NCBI RefSeq assembly: GCF_947258575.1
Contig: NZ_CAMYIV010000011.1
Location: 248,001-312,000, forward strand
Direction of reading: 5' to 3'
Length of the DNA: 64,000 nucleotides
Source of the DNA: an uncultured Alcanivorax sp.
Lineage (GTDB): Bacteria; Pseudomonadota; Gammaproteobacteria; Pseudomonadales; Alcanivoracaceae
In this document: in pieces, positions 1-8,173 of the stretch
How the letters are laid out: each line of letters starts with the position of its first letter
Position numbering within the stretch: position 1 is the first letter of the stretch
Translations under genes and position numbers: made by a program
Notes under the pieces: model-generated
Databases searched by the model: none
The model's input: the letters and a program-made list of their open reading frames with translations, nothing else
Told to the model about the DNA's origin: nothing

Positions 1-2
1 CC

Positions 3-419
3 ATCGAATGCTCGCTGCCCGGTGAGGATTTCGCGCCACTGCGTGAGGACCTGGTGCTGCTGGCCGACATGATGGCCTGCCTGTTCGGTGCCACTGGTGT
101 GGGCCTGCGGGTGACGGCCCTGGAAAAACCCATGTGCCCGCGCTTCCATGTGGATCGTATTCCCGTGCGTCTGCTGTGTACCTATGGGGGCCCGGGCAGC
201 CAGTGGCTGCCGGCCCCGTCGGTGCCTGCCGGTCTGCTGGTGCCGGGCGTTGAGCAGGAGGGCCGCTATGCGGTTGATAGCGTGCAACAACTGCAGGCCG
301 GTCAGGTGGCCCTGTTCAAAGGCGACACCTGGCGGGATAATCCGGGCTCGGGCGTGGTCCACCGGTCCCCGCCCGTGTCTCCCGGTCAGCAACGCTTGCT
401 GGTCACACTGGATATATAG
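3..419 (+). CDS. DUF1826 family protein (5' end outside window)
   Basis: The frame is open from the first bases of the window to a TAG, so the true start lies upstream; the visible part is 138 residues. The segment with MCPRFHVDR and CTYGGPGSQW, followed by a VHRSPP motif near the C-terminus, resembles DUF1826 proteins. These are commonly encoded beside zur and are thought to be part of the zinc-deprivation response, but no biochemical role is known to me. The zur start follows 8 bases after the stop, which suggests one transcript. Family assignment is from memory of the motif pattern. Confidence 0.75.
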   Translation: MECSLPGEDFAPLREDLVLLADMMACLFGATGVGLRVTALEKPMCPRFHVDRIPVRLLCTYGGPGSQWLPAPSVPAGLLVPGVEQEGRYAVDSVQQLQAGQVALFKGDTWRDNPGSGVVHRSPPVSPGQQRLLVTLDI

Positions 420-427
420 GAACTGTC

Positions 428-886
428 ATGAGCCGCACCGACCGTATTCTCGCCAGCGCCGAACAGCATTGCCGCGAGCAGGGTGTGCGCATGACTCCGC
501 AACGTCGTCAGGTGATGATGTTGCTGCTGACCCAGTCCGGCCCGCAGAGTGCCTACCAGTTACTGGACCAGTTCAAGACCCAGTACCAGAGCAACGCCCA
601 GCCGCCCACCATCTACCGGGCGCTGGATTTTCTGGTGCAACAGGGGCTGGCCCACCGGCTCAGCTCCACCAACCAGTATCTGGCTTGCGATCACATCACC
701 TGCCATCACGGTCACCAGGGCACCGTGTTCCTGCTCTGTGACGATTGCGGTGCCGTGCAGGAAACCCCCATGGCGGGGTCGGCCATCAGCGAGTTGCAGC
801 AGAGCATCAACAGCCTGGGCTTCGTGACCCAGCAGAACCCCTTGCTGGAGGTTCATGGCCGCTGCGCGAACTGCAACGTGCATTAA
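428..886 (+). CDS. zur: Zinc uptake regulator Zur (Fur family)
   Basis: Fur-superfamily repressor of 152 residues. The N-terminal winged helix covers roughly residues 1-85 (RMTPQRRQVM, PPTIYRALDFL). The C-terminal metal-binding dimerisation domain has the His-rich stretch CDHITCHHGHQG and two Cys pairs, CDDC and CANC, as expected for the structural zinc site. Zur rather than Fur is favoured by the CHHGH spacing, by the adjacent DUF1826 gene and by the ZrgA-like transporter operon downstream. Zinc-loaded Zur normally represses zinc-uptake genes. I could not place a convincing Zur box inside the window; one may lie upstream of the truncated first gene. Confidence 0.93.
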   Translation: MSRTDRILASAEQHCREQGVRMTPQRRQVMMLLLTQSGPQSAYQLLDQFKTQYQSNAQPPTIYRALDFLVQQGLAHRLSSTNQYLACDHITCHHGHQGTVFLLCDDCGAVQETPMAGSAISELQQSINSLGFVTQQNPLLEVHGRCANCNVH

Positions 887-1007
887 AAAAGCAGGCAGCA
901 CTTGTTTATAAACCCCCTATGGCGATAGCGGGGCGCGATTGTTTGCAATCTCTACCTTAGGAGCGTCGCTGGCGGCCCGATAAAAGACCAGGATCAAAGG
1001 CATTTTC

Positions 1008-1077
1008 ACCACAGAGGGCACAGAGCACACAGAGAAAAAACCGTCTTTTCCTCAGTGATCTCTGTGCCCTCTGTGGT
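1008..1077. repeat. Inverted repeat of the CACAGAGGGCACAGAG type
   Basis: Two perfect 18-nt arms (1008-1025 and 1060-1077) with a 34-nt loop. They lie in the 308-nt gap between zur and the MerC-like gene. A diverged right half of the same element appears near 34538-34575. The rest of this gap holds no gene that I can support. Confidence 0.85.
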
Positions 1078-1194
1078 AAATCCGTCTTTAAGATTTTGGA
1101 TTGAGCGCGTAGCAGTAGAACGGAACATTATCGAGGCGTTTTTTTCGCGTTGCAGCTTGAAGCTTGCTGTTTTTTAGAAAACCGGGAGACAACC

Positions 1195-1599
1195 ATGTCA
1201 CGTTTACGTCTGGATCAGGCGGCCATCGCCCTGTCCGGTTTGTGTATGATCCATTGTGTGGCCAGCGTCGCCGGGCTGTTTGCCATTGGCTTGCTGTCGG
1301 TGGTTGGTGGGGTGGATGAGCTGTTTCATCAGGCACTTCTGGCGTTGATTGTGCCGGTCAGTGTGCTCGCCATGGTGGTTGGCTATCGCCGACATCGTCG
1401 GCGTCGGGTGTTGTTGCCCGGCCTGGTGGCGCTGATGGTGCTGTGCCTGCTGACTGTTTTCGAAGCGGCGCTGCACGACACGCTGTGGGAACCGCTGCTC
1501 ACCAGCCTGGTCGGAATCTGTCTGGTTGCCACCCATGTGGCGAACATCCGGGCCTGCAAGGAATGTGAGAGTCACCATGAAGAAATTCGTACTGCTTGA
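1195..1599 (+). CDS. MerC-domain membrane protein
   Basis: Protein of 134 residues with four predicted hydrophobic segments and a CMIHC motif (Cys17, Cys21) in the first one, the signature of MerC-type inner-membrane proteins. A second metal-ligand-like cluster, CKECESHHEE, ends the protein. Classical MerC imports Hg(II), but MerC-domain proteins next to zur are probably part of zinc handling. The ATG at 1195 is preferred over an upstream in-frame start because GGGAG lies 7 bases before it. The 3' end overlaps the next gene by 23 bases, so translation is probably coupled. Zinc as the cargo is an inference from context. Confidence 0.8.
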   Translation: MSRLRLDQAAIALSGLCMIHCVASVAGLFAIGLLSVVGGVDELFHQALLALIVPVSVLAMVVGYRRHRRRRVLLPGLVALMVLCLLTVFEAALHDTLWEPLLTSLVGICLVATHVANIRACKECESHHEEIRTA

Positions 1600-2098
1600 G
1601 AGCCTGGTCGGGTTATTGCTGTTGGCTGGCAATCCGGCTGTCGCCGCCGAGGTACATCAGCACGGCCTGGCCGAGGCGGCGGTGGTGGTGGAAGGGCAAA
1701 GCCTGACCGTCAGTTTCCGCGCGCCGCTGATGGATATTCTCGGCACCGAACAGCCGCCAGTGGATGCCGCCGCCCGGGTCCGTTACGAGGATCGTCTGAA
1801 ACAGGTAAGCGAACCGCAACCGTCCGCCCAGGCCGACTGCACACTCAGCCATGAAACCCGCACCGGAGTAGCAGTGCTGTTTCCGGATAGTCACCAGCAC
1901 GACCACGATCATGAGCATCATGCGGACGTGGAAGCGGAATGGACCTTTCAGTGTCAGTCCCCGGACAGGCTCACCGATGTCACGCTGCCGTTTCTGGCGA
2001 CCTTTTCCGGCCTGACCACCGAGGTGATCCTGTTATTGCCGGCCGGGCAGGGCGCTCTGCGCCTGGCCCCCGGCGACACCCGCATTCCCCTGGAGTAA
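1577..2098 (+). CDS. ZrgA-like zinc-binding periplasmic protein (DUF2796)
   Basis: Protein of 173 residues with a Sec signal peptide (MKKFVLLESLVG...AVAAE). Mature features are EVHQHGLAE near the N-terminus and a His/Asp-rich loop DSHQHDHDHEHHADVE around residues 102-117, typical of zinc-capturing periplasmic proteins. It resembles the DUF2796/ZrgA family, whose Vibrio cholerae member belongs to a zinc transport system. Start chosen at MKKF, where the signal peptide begins, inside the end of the MerC-like gene. The ABC ATPase follows after 2 bases. Likely Zur-regulated by context only. Confidence 0.85.
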   Translation: MKKFVLLESLVGLLLLAGNPAVAAEVHQHGLAEAAVVVEGQSLTVSFRAPLMDILGTEQPPVDAAARVRYEDRLKQVSEPQPSAQADCTLSHETRTGVAVLFPDSHQHDHDHEHHADVEAEWTFQCQSPDRLTDVTLPFLATFSGLTTEVILLLPAGQGALRLAPGDTRIPLE

Positions 2099-2100
2099 CC

Positions 2101-2802
2101 GTGGTTCTTGAACTGGATAACCTGCGTTACCAGCACCCGGGACAAGCCCGGCCTTTCATCCATATCGACCACTTTGCCCTGCAGGCCGGTGAGCGGGTGC
2201 TGCTCCATGGGCCCAGTGGTTGTGGCAAAAGTACCCTGTTGTCACTGGTGACCGGGATTCGCCCGGCCCGAGACGGTGATATCCGGGTGGCAGGCAAACC
2301 GTTCTCCGCCCTGTCGCAACGGCAACGGGACGCCTTTCGGGCGGACCATATCGGCGTCATCTTCCAGGCCTTCAATCTGCTGCCGTACCTGAATGCGGTG
2401 GACAATGTCTGCCTCAGTGCCGGCTTTTCCCGGCGACGCTGTGAGCGTGAAGGCGCCAGCAACAACCGGCAGCGCAGGATCGCCGCACAGGATCTGCTCA
2501 GCCGCCTGGGACTGGATGCGGCCACCTCGGCCTTGCCGGCCTGGCAGTTGTCGTTCGGGCAGCAGCAGCGGGTGGCCGCCGCCCGGGCCCTGTTCGGCAA
2601 GCCGGATCTGATCATCGCCGACGAGCCCACCTCCGCCCTGGATGCTGACAGCCGCGATACCCTGCTGGCGTTATTGTGTGAGCAATGCGAACAGGCCGGC
2701 AGCGCCTTGCTGATGGTCAGCCATGACAGCCAGGTGGCGGACCGCTTCCATCGCAGCGTGGCGTTTTCCGCACTGAACGGGGGAGAGCATCATGCTGCCT
2801 AG
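2101..2802 (+). CDS. ABC transporter ATP-binding protein of the zinc cluster
   Basis: ATPase of 233 residues in the MacB/LolD-like class. It has Walker A GPSGCGKST, Q-loop FQAFNLLPYLNAVDN, a signature written LSFGQQQR rather than the canonical LSGGQ, and Walker B LIIADEPTSALD with a D-loop and H-switch (MVSHDS). The GTG at 2101 directly follows the previous stop and gives the expected VLELDNL start. It overlaps the permease gene by 11 bases. Position matches the ATPase of ZrgABCDE-type zinc systems. The F in place of the first signature glycine is visible directly and is somewhat unusual. Confidence 0.9.
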   Translation: MVLELDNLRYQHPGQARPFIHIDHFALQAGERVLLHGPSGCGKSTLLSLVTGIRPARDGDIRVAGKPFSALSQRQRDAFRADHIGVIFQAFNLLPYLNAVDNVCLSAGFSRRRCEREGASNNRQRRIAAQDLLSRLGLDAATSALPAWQLSFGQQQRVAAARALFGKPDLIIADEPTSALDADSRDTLLALLCEQCEQAGSALLMVSHDSQVADRFHRSVAFSALNGGEHHAA

Positions 2803-4030
2803 GATCATTCTCGCCTCCCTGCGTACCCGTAAAACCTCGGCGTCTCTGATTGTGGTGGCCATCGCCCTGAGCCTGGTGATGATCGTCGGCATCGAGCGTC
2901 TGCGCCATCAGGTACGCGCCAACTTCGCCAGCACCGTGTCCGGTATCGATTTGATCGTCAGCGCCCGTGGCGGCCCCATGAATATCCTGCTGTACAGCGT
3001 GTTCCGGCTCAGTGACCCCACTGCCGGGATTCGCTGGGACACGGTAGAGCACCTGGCCGACCACCCGGACGTGAAATGGTGGATTCCCATCGCTCTGGGC
3101 GATTCCCATCGCGGTTTCCCGGTGGTGGCTACTAACGACAGTTATCTGGCCCATTACCGCTACGGGCGTGATCAGGCCCTGACGCTGGCAAGCGGCGAGT
3201 GGTTTGCAGGGGCGGATCAGGTGGTGCTGGGCAGCGCGGTGGCGCAGCGGCTGGGTTATCGGCTCGGTGACGATATGGTGCTGGCCCATGGTGCCAGTGG
3301 CCCGGCCATTATCGAGCACGACAATCATCCCTTTACCGTGGTGGGCATACTGGCGCCTACCGGCACCCCGGTGGATCAGAGCGTGCATATCTCCCTGGCC
3401 GGCATGGCCGCCATTCACAGCGGTGGCCAATTTCGTTCCGGGTTGCCGCCCCGACCCGGGCAGCAGTCGGACACCCCGGGTTCCGTGAATGCGGTGATGC
3501 TCGGCCTGGAGCGACGCATCGCCGTGCTCAGCCTGCAGCGGGAACTGTCCCGTTACAAAGCCGAGCCACTCAGCGCCATTATTCCCGGTGTCCAACTGCA
3601 GCGGCTGTGGCGGATGACGGCGGTGGGGGAAAACGCCCTGCGGGCCACCTCCATGGCCGTGTTGCTGGTGGCCCTGCTGGTGCTGGTGTCCACTATCCTT
3701 GCCGCTCTGGAAGGGCGCCGCCACGAACTGGCGGTGCTGCGTGCCGCTGGCGCGGGCCGGCTTGCCGTCTATGGCGTGATTGTCGGTGAGAGCCTGTGCC
3801 TGACGGTGATCGGCAGCTTGCTGGGGCTGGCGTTGCTGTTTGTGGCACAGTGGGCGCTGGCGCCGCTGGCCCAGGCGGAATGGTCCCTGCGCCTGCCGGA
3901 CAGCTTCCTGTCCCTGCGCGAATTGCCGACCCTGGCGGCCATTCTGCTGGCAGGCTCCCTGGCCGGCCTGATTCCGGCGGAAAAGGCCTTCCGAAACAGC
4001 CTGGCCGATGGCCTGACCCCGAGGAACTGA
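2792..4030 (+). CDS. ABC transporter permease, FtsX/MacB type
   Basis: Permease of 412 residues with one N-terminal membrane helix (about residues 18-35), a large periplasmic domain with HDNHPFTVVGIL typical of MacB_PCD domains, and three C-terminal helices after GENALRATSMAVLLVALLVL. That topology belongs to mechanotransmission-type ABC systems (LolCDE, MacB, FtsX) rather than classic importers. Encoded between the ATPase and a DUF3299 protein, so it is probably the membrane subunit of the zinc-associated system. Whether it moves zinc or drives a periplasmic or outer-membrane step cannot be told from sequence. Confidence 0.88.
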   Translation: MLPRIILASLRTRKTSASLIVVAIALSLVMIVGIERLRHQVRANFASTVSGIDLIVSARGGPMNILLYSVFRLSDPTAGIRWDTVEHLADHPDVKWWIPIALGDSHRGFPVVATNDSYLAHYRYGRDQALTLASGEWFAGADQVVLGSAVAQRLGYRLGDDMVLAHGASGPAIIEHDNHPFTVVGILAPTGTPVDQSVHISLAGMAAIHSGGQFRSGLPPRPGQQSDTPGSVNAVMLGLERRIAVLSLQRELSRYKAEPLSAIIPGVQLQRLWRMTAVGENALRATSMAVLLVALLVLVSTILAALEGRRHELAVLRAAGAGRLAVYGVIVGESLCLTVIGSLLGLALLFVAQWALAPLAQAEWSLRLPDSFLSLRELPTLAAILLAGSLAGLIPAEKAFRNSLADGLTPRN

Positions 4031-4031
4031 C

Positions 4032-4565
4032 ATGCGTACCCTGATCATTCTTCTCTGCCTGCTGGTCAGCCTGCCTACCTGGGCGGCCCGCGAACTGGAA
4101 TGGGACGACCTGGTCCCCGCCGATTACGACGCCAATGTGGTGTACGAGCAACTGTTCAGCAAAATCTATGGCGATAAACCGCCGGAAGACGTGGATGATG
4201 GCGATGCCCGTGGCGAGCAGATGATGGATGCCATCGACAAGGCCTGGCGCGAAGCGCCCTTGAAGGCCGAACTGGATAACACCGTCGTGCGCCTGCCCGG
4301 CTATGGGGTGCCACTGGATGGCGACGAGGAATACGTGCGCGAATTCCTGCTGGTGCCGTACTTCGGCGCCTGCATCCACACGCCACCGCCACCCCGTAAC
4401 CAGATCATCCTGGTCAAGATGAAAGGGCAGGGCGTGCCCCTGGATCTGGTGTTCGAGGCCCTGTGGCTGGAAGGCACCCTCAAGGTGTCCAGCCAGGACA
4501 CCGAATACGGTACCGCCGGCTATGTACTGGAAGGCGAATCCGCCGAGCTGTTCACTGGTTATTAG
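4032..4565 (+). CDS. DUF3299 periplasmic protein
   Basis: Protein of 177 residues with a signal peptide (MRTLIILLCLLVSLPTWAA). The mature part starts RELEWDDLVP and contains VRLPGYGVPLDGD, LLVPYFGACIHTPPPPRNQI and a single Cys in GACIHTPPPP, all characteristic of DUF3299. Family members are recurrent partners of the ZrgA-type ABC system. It starts one base after the permease stop, so it is the last gene of the operon. Role unknown; partnership with the transporter is an inference from conserved context. Confidence 0.85.
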   Translation: MRTLIILLCLLVSLPTWAARELEWDDLVPADYDANVVYEQLFSKIYGDKPPEDVDDGDARGEQMMDAIDKAWREAPLKAELDNTVVRLPGYGVPLDGDEEYVREFLLVPYFGACIHTPPPPRNQIILVKMKGQGVPLDLVFEALWLEGTLKVSSQDTEYGTAGYVLEGESAELFTGY

Positions 4566-4579
4566 CACCGTTCTACCCC

Positions 4580-4660
4580 GTAGGGTGCACTGAGCCTAAG
4601 GCGAACTGCACCATCCGGCGTCTGATCGGTGCAGTTCGCCTTAGGCTCAGTGCACCCTAC
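4580..4660. repeat. Long perfect palindrome, GTAGGGTG family, copy 1
   Basis: Perfect 33-nt arms (4580-4612 and 4628-4660) around a 15-nt loop, ending GTAGGGTGCACTGAGCC. It lies between the zinc operon and ybiT and could act as a strong hairpin for both. Two further members with GTAGGGTGGATTA ends lie near 15.0 and 18.1 kb. Confidence 0.9.
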
Positions 4661-4779
4661 ACTCGCTTCTGGCTCTGTCCCGGAGGCGGCTGCTGTGCGA
4701 CAATGCGCGCGCTTCGCGCACTCCGCCGCCGTTGACGCCTGTCAGCGGCGCTTTTCGCTTTTCCAACCGGTACAAAACA

Positions 4780-6369
4780 TTGCTCACAACCGCCAACCTC
4801 ACCATGCAGTTCGGTGCCAAGCCGCTGTTTGAAAACGTGTCCGTGAAATTCGGCAACGGCAACCGCTACGGCCTGATCGGCGCCAACGGCTGCGGTAAAT
4901 CCACCTTTATGAAGATTCTGGGGGGTGACCTGGAGCCGTCCGCCGGGAATGTGTCCAAGGACCCGGACGAGCGCATCGGCAAGCTGCGTCAAGATCAGTT
5001 CGCCTACGAGCAATACTCGGTGGTGGATACCGTGATCATGGGCAACGAAGCGTTGTGGAAGATCAAGGAAGAGCGCGACGGCATCTACGCCAAGGCGGAA
5101 ATGAGCGAGGAAGACGGCATCCGCGCCGGTGAGCTGGAAGCAGATTTCGCCGAGCTGGACGGCTACACCGCCGAATCCCGCGCCGGGGAACTGCTGCTAG
5201 GGCTGGATATTCCGGTGGAGCAGCATTTCGGCCCCATGAGCGAAATCGCCCCGGGCTGGAAACTGCGTGTGCTGCTGGCCCAGGCCCTGTTCGCCGACCC
5301 GGACATCATGTTGCTGGATGAGCCCACCAACAACCTGGACATCAACACCATCCGCTGGCTGGAAGACGTGCTCAACCAGCGTCAGTGCACCATGATCATC
5401 ATTTCCCACGATCGCCACTTCCTCAACAGCGTCTGCACCCACATGGCGGATCTGGATTACGGCGAGCTGCGCGTTTACCCGGGCAACTATGATGAATACA
5501 TGACCGCGGCCACCCAGGCCCGCGAGCGCCTGCATTCTGACAATGCCAAGAAGAAACAGCAGATCGCCGAGCTGAAAACCTTTGTCAGCCGCTTCAGCGC
5601 CAACGCCTCCAAGTCCAAGCAGGCGACCAGCCGCGCCAAGCAGATCGACAAGATCAAGCTGGATGAAGTGAAACCGTCCAGCCGCCAAAATCCCTACATC
5701 ATTTTCGAGCAGGACAAGAAGTTGTTCCGCAACGCGCTGGAAGTGAAAGGGCTGGCCAAGACCTTTGACCAGGAACTGTTTTCCGGCCTGGACCTGCGTG
5801 TGGAAGTGGGCGAGCGCATCGCCATCATCGGCCCCAACGGTATCGGCAAATCCACCTTGCTGCGCTGTCTGGTGGGGGAGCTGGAGCCCACCGCCGGGGA
5901 AGTGAAATGGTCCGAGAACAGTGAGCGGGGCTATTACGCCCAGGATCACGCCCGCGACTTTGCCGACGATATGGACCTGTTTGCCTGGATGAACCAGTGG
6001 GGCCAGGAAAAAGACGACGAACAGATCATCCGCGGCACCCTGGGGCGGCTGCTGTTTTCCCAGAAAGACATCGGCAAATCCGTGAAAGTGATCTCCGGTG
6101 GCGAGCAGGGGCGTATGCTGTTCGGCAAGATCATGCTGCAACGGCCCAACATCCTGCTGCTGGATGAGCCCACCAACCACATGGACATGGAATGCATCGA
6201 GTCCCTGAACCTGGCACTGGAAAACTACCCGGGCACCTTGCTGTTCGTCAGCCACGACCGGGAATTCGTGTCCTCCCTGGCTTCCCGGATCATTGAAATC
6301 ACCCCCACCGGGATCGTCGACTTCCACGGCAGCTACGACGATTACCTGAAAAGCCAGGGCGTAGGCTGA
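4780..6369 (+). CDS. ybiT: ABC-F family ATPase YbiT
   Basis: Soluble twin-ATPase protein of 529 residues, close to the 530 of E. coli YbiT. NBD1 has GANGCGKST and [12 protein letters not shown] helical linker follows ([31 protein letters not shown]). NBD2 has [21 protein letters not shown] and [15 protein letters not shown] proteins act on ribosomes rather than in transport. The start is best placed at TTG 4780, giving [12 protein letters not shown] as in YbiT homologues; ATG 4804 would cut conserved residues. No clear Shine-Dalgarno is visible, so the exact start is less certain than the gene. Confidence 0.95.
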   Translation: MLTTANLTMQFGAKPLFENVSVKFGNGNRYGLIGANGCGKSTFMKILGGDLEPSAGNVSKDPDERIGKLRQDQFAYEQYSVVDTVIMGNEALWKIKEERDGIYAKAEMSEEDGIRAGELEADFAELDGYTAESRAGELLLGLDIPVEQHFGPMSEIAPGWKLRVLLAQALFADPDIMLLDEPTNNLDINTIRWLEDVLNQRQCTMIIISHDRHFLNSVCTHMADLDYGELRVYPGNYDEYMTAATQARERLHSDNAKKKQQIAELKTFVSRFSANASKSKQATSRAKQIDKIKLDEVKPSSRQNPYIIFEQDKKLFRNALEVKGLAKTFDQELFSGLDLRVEVGERIAIIGPNGIGKSTLLRCLVGELEPTAGEVKWSENSERGYYAQDHARDFADDMDLFAWMNQWGQEKDDEQIIRGTLGRLLFSQKDIGKSVKVISGGEQGRMLFGKIMLQRPNILLLDEPTNHMDMECIESLNLALENYPGTLLFVSHDREFVSSLASRIIEITPTGIVDFHGSYDDYLKSQGVG

Positions 6370-6377
6370 AAGGCAAA

Positions 6378-6505
6378 GTCGGGCGAGTTACGAGTAACGA
6401 GTCACGAGGAGCGAAAAGCACCCCGCCGAAATCAGTGAGGTGCTATTCCTCCGTAGGGGGTTGCCTTTCGCAACTCGCTCCTCGCAACTCGTAACTCGCT
6501 CGTTA
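6378..6505. repeat. Nested repeat with GAGTTACGAGT-word arms
   Basis: The interval between the converging ybiT and acetyltransferase genes begins with words such as GCGAGTTACGAGTAACGAG and ends with their reverse complements (CGCAACTCGTAACTCGCTCG). Inside is a GCACC...GGTGC core. The TAA stop of the acetyltransferase (minus strand) is part of the right arm. The architecture resembles the GTTAACAGTGAATAG and AGCTAGA elements found elsewhere in the window. Confidence 0.75.
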
Positions 6506-7099
6506 GCTTTTTCCCCGCACCATCGCCCAGTGCCGCACATCCGTTCCCGGCATCACTGCCTCATGCACCACCTCAAACCCGAAACGTCGGTACAGCGATA
6601 CATTGTCCGGGTTATGGGTATCCAGATAGGCCGGCTGTCCTTCCCGGTCCAGCCTCTCCAGCGTCGGCTGCAACAGCCGTGTGGCCAGCCCCTGGCCCTG
6701 CTTCTGCGGATCAATCCCCAGCAATAACAGGTAGGCGTGAGGTTTTTGCATCAGTGCGTCATGCACCTTTTGCATGGCGTCGCCGGCATCCAGCTGCCGT
6801 TTCACCGCCGCCGGCCCCTGGCGCAACATGGGCAGGGCACCAAAGCGCACCATCTCCAGCACACTGCGATGCAGCGCCCGGGACGGCAGCCACACGGCGG
6901 CGCCGTCTACGGTACCCGGTGTGGTGCAGATTTCTCCCCGGTGATGGGCATGGCAGGCCAGAAAGTGGAAGGTATGGCGTGACAGTGCCAGACGGCGCTG
7001 GTCATCCGGGAAGAAATAGCAAAAAAGCGGATCCTGATAAAACGCCTGGCTGAGAACCCGGGCGGTGGCATCAATGCGATGGCGGTCATTTACATTCAT
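6503..7099 (-). CDS. GNAT family N-acetyltransferase
   Basis: Protein of 198 residues. The acetyl-CoA binding motif is visible as LLLLGIDPQKQGQGLATRLL (Q-x-x-G-x-G/A), followed by the conserved late strand YLDTHNPDNVSLYRRFGFEVV. GNAT enzymes transfer acetyl groups to amines of small molecules or proteins; the substrate cannot be deduced. It is transcribed toward ybiT and divergently from the Liv-type operon, with 192 bases between the two starts that must hold both promoters. Confidence 0.88.
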   Translation of the reverse strand: MNVNDRHRIDATARVLSQAFYQDPLFCYFFPDDQRRLALSRHTFHFLACHAHHRGEICTTPGTVDGAAVWLPSRALHRSVLEMVRFGALPMLRQGPAAVKRQLDAGDAMQKVHDALMQKPHAYLLLLGIDPQKQGQGLATRLLQPTLERLDREGQPAYLDTHNPDNVSLYRRFGFEVVHEAVMPGTDVRHWAMVRGKS

Positions 7100-7291
7100 G
7101 GTCTACTGGGGTCTGCTGAACGACAGCCAAGCATACCGGAAGTGGCGGCGAATGCAGGACCAGCAAGCCCCTTCAATCTCATTCTGATCCTGTTACATTT
7201 TACATACTGGTGAGAATGTCGGACTTCCGCTAGGCTCGGATCCATTGAATAAAAAAGCAACAGAATAATAACCCCCCGGGAGAGAGGGACC

Positions 7292-8170
7292 ATGGATATA
7301 CTCCAGCTGCTGGTCAGCGGGATTGCCAATGGCTGTATTTACGGGCTGTTGGCGCTGGGTTTTGTATTGATCTACAAGGCATCCGAAGCGGTCAACTTTG
7401 CCCAGGGCGACATGATGATGCTGGGGGCCTTTCTCGGCGTTACCTTCATCAACACCAGCTATGCGGATCTGCCTTTTCTGGTCGGCATTACTCTGGCGGC
7501 GTTGATCCTCGGCCTGTTCGGCTACCTCCTCGATCGTTTCGTGTTGCGCGCCATCTTCGGGCAGCCGCAATTCGCCATGGTGATTCTTACCATCGCGCTC
7601 GGCTTTCTGATCCGCTTTGTGGCCGGGGTGATCTGGGGCCATGATCCTACCTCCCTGGAAACCCCCTTTATCGGCCTGGTCTGGACGGTGGGAGAACTGA
7701 TGATCCCGGTGGTGGATGCGGTGATCATCATTACCACCGTGGCGCTTACCGCCATTCTCTATTTCTTCTTTGCCCGCACTCGTCTTGGCGTGGCCATGCA
7801 GGCCAGCAGCCAGAACCAGATGGCGGCCTACTACATGGGCATCCCGGTGAAACGCATCAACGCCATTGTCTGGGCCCTGTCCGGGGTGGTGGCGGCGATT
7901 GCCGGGGTCATGTTCGCCGCCAAGGGGGCGGTGGAGCCTTCCGTGGGCCTGCTGTTCGGGATCAAGGCCTTCGCCGCGGCGGTCATCGGCGGGCTGGGCT
8001 CCTTGCCCGGGGCGCTGCTGGGCGGCCTGCTGGTGGGTATCGTGGAGCCGTTCGCGGGCCGCTATCTGCCTTCCGGCGTGGGCCAGATTGCCCCCTATGT
8101 GTTGATGTTGCTGGTGCTGATCCTGCGCCCCGGCGGCCTGTTCGCGCAGATCAGCCAGAAGAAGGTGTAG
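7292..8170 (+). CDS. Liv-type ABC transporter permease 1 (LivH-like)
   Basis: Inner-membrane permease of 292 residues, starting MDILQLLVSGIANGCIYGLLALGFVLIYKAS, the standard LivH-family opening, with about eight hydrophobic segments and the conserved EAVNFAQGDMMMLGAF and AVIGGLGSLPGALLGG motifs (the EAA-like loop region). A GAGAGAGG ribosome binding site precedes the ATG. First gene of a six-gene run (permease, permease, ATPase, ATPase, acyl-CoA ligase, binding protein). The family includes importers of branched-chain amino acids, amides, urea and aromatic or aliphatic acids, so the substrate should not be assumed. Confidence 0.92.
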   Translation: MDILQLLVSGIANGCIYGLLALGFVLIYKASEAVNFAQGDMMMLGAFLGVTFINTSYADLPFLVGITLAALILGLFGYLLDRFVLRAIFGQPQFAMVILTIALGFLIRFVAGVIWGHDPTSLETPFIGLVWTVGELMIPVVDAVIIITTVALTAILYFFFARTRLGVAMQASSQNQMAAYYMGIPVKRINAIVWALSGVVAAIAGVMFAAKGAVEPSVGLLFGIKAFAAAVIGGLGSLPGALLGGLLVGIVEPFAGRYLPSGVGQIAPYVLMLLVLILRPGGLFAQISQKKV

Positions 8171-8173
8171 GCC

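Noticed and set aside
887-1194. Zur box before the MerC-like gene
   Set aside because: No sequence close to the GTTATA-N-TATAAC-type Zur palindrome was found by eye; regulation remains inferred from context.
2717-4048. 443-codon minus-strand frame opposite the zinc-cluster permease
   Set aside because: Gln/Arg/Gly-rich shadow; the plus strand has an FtsX-type permease with overlapping neighbours.
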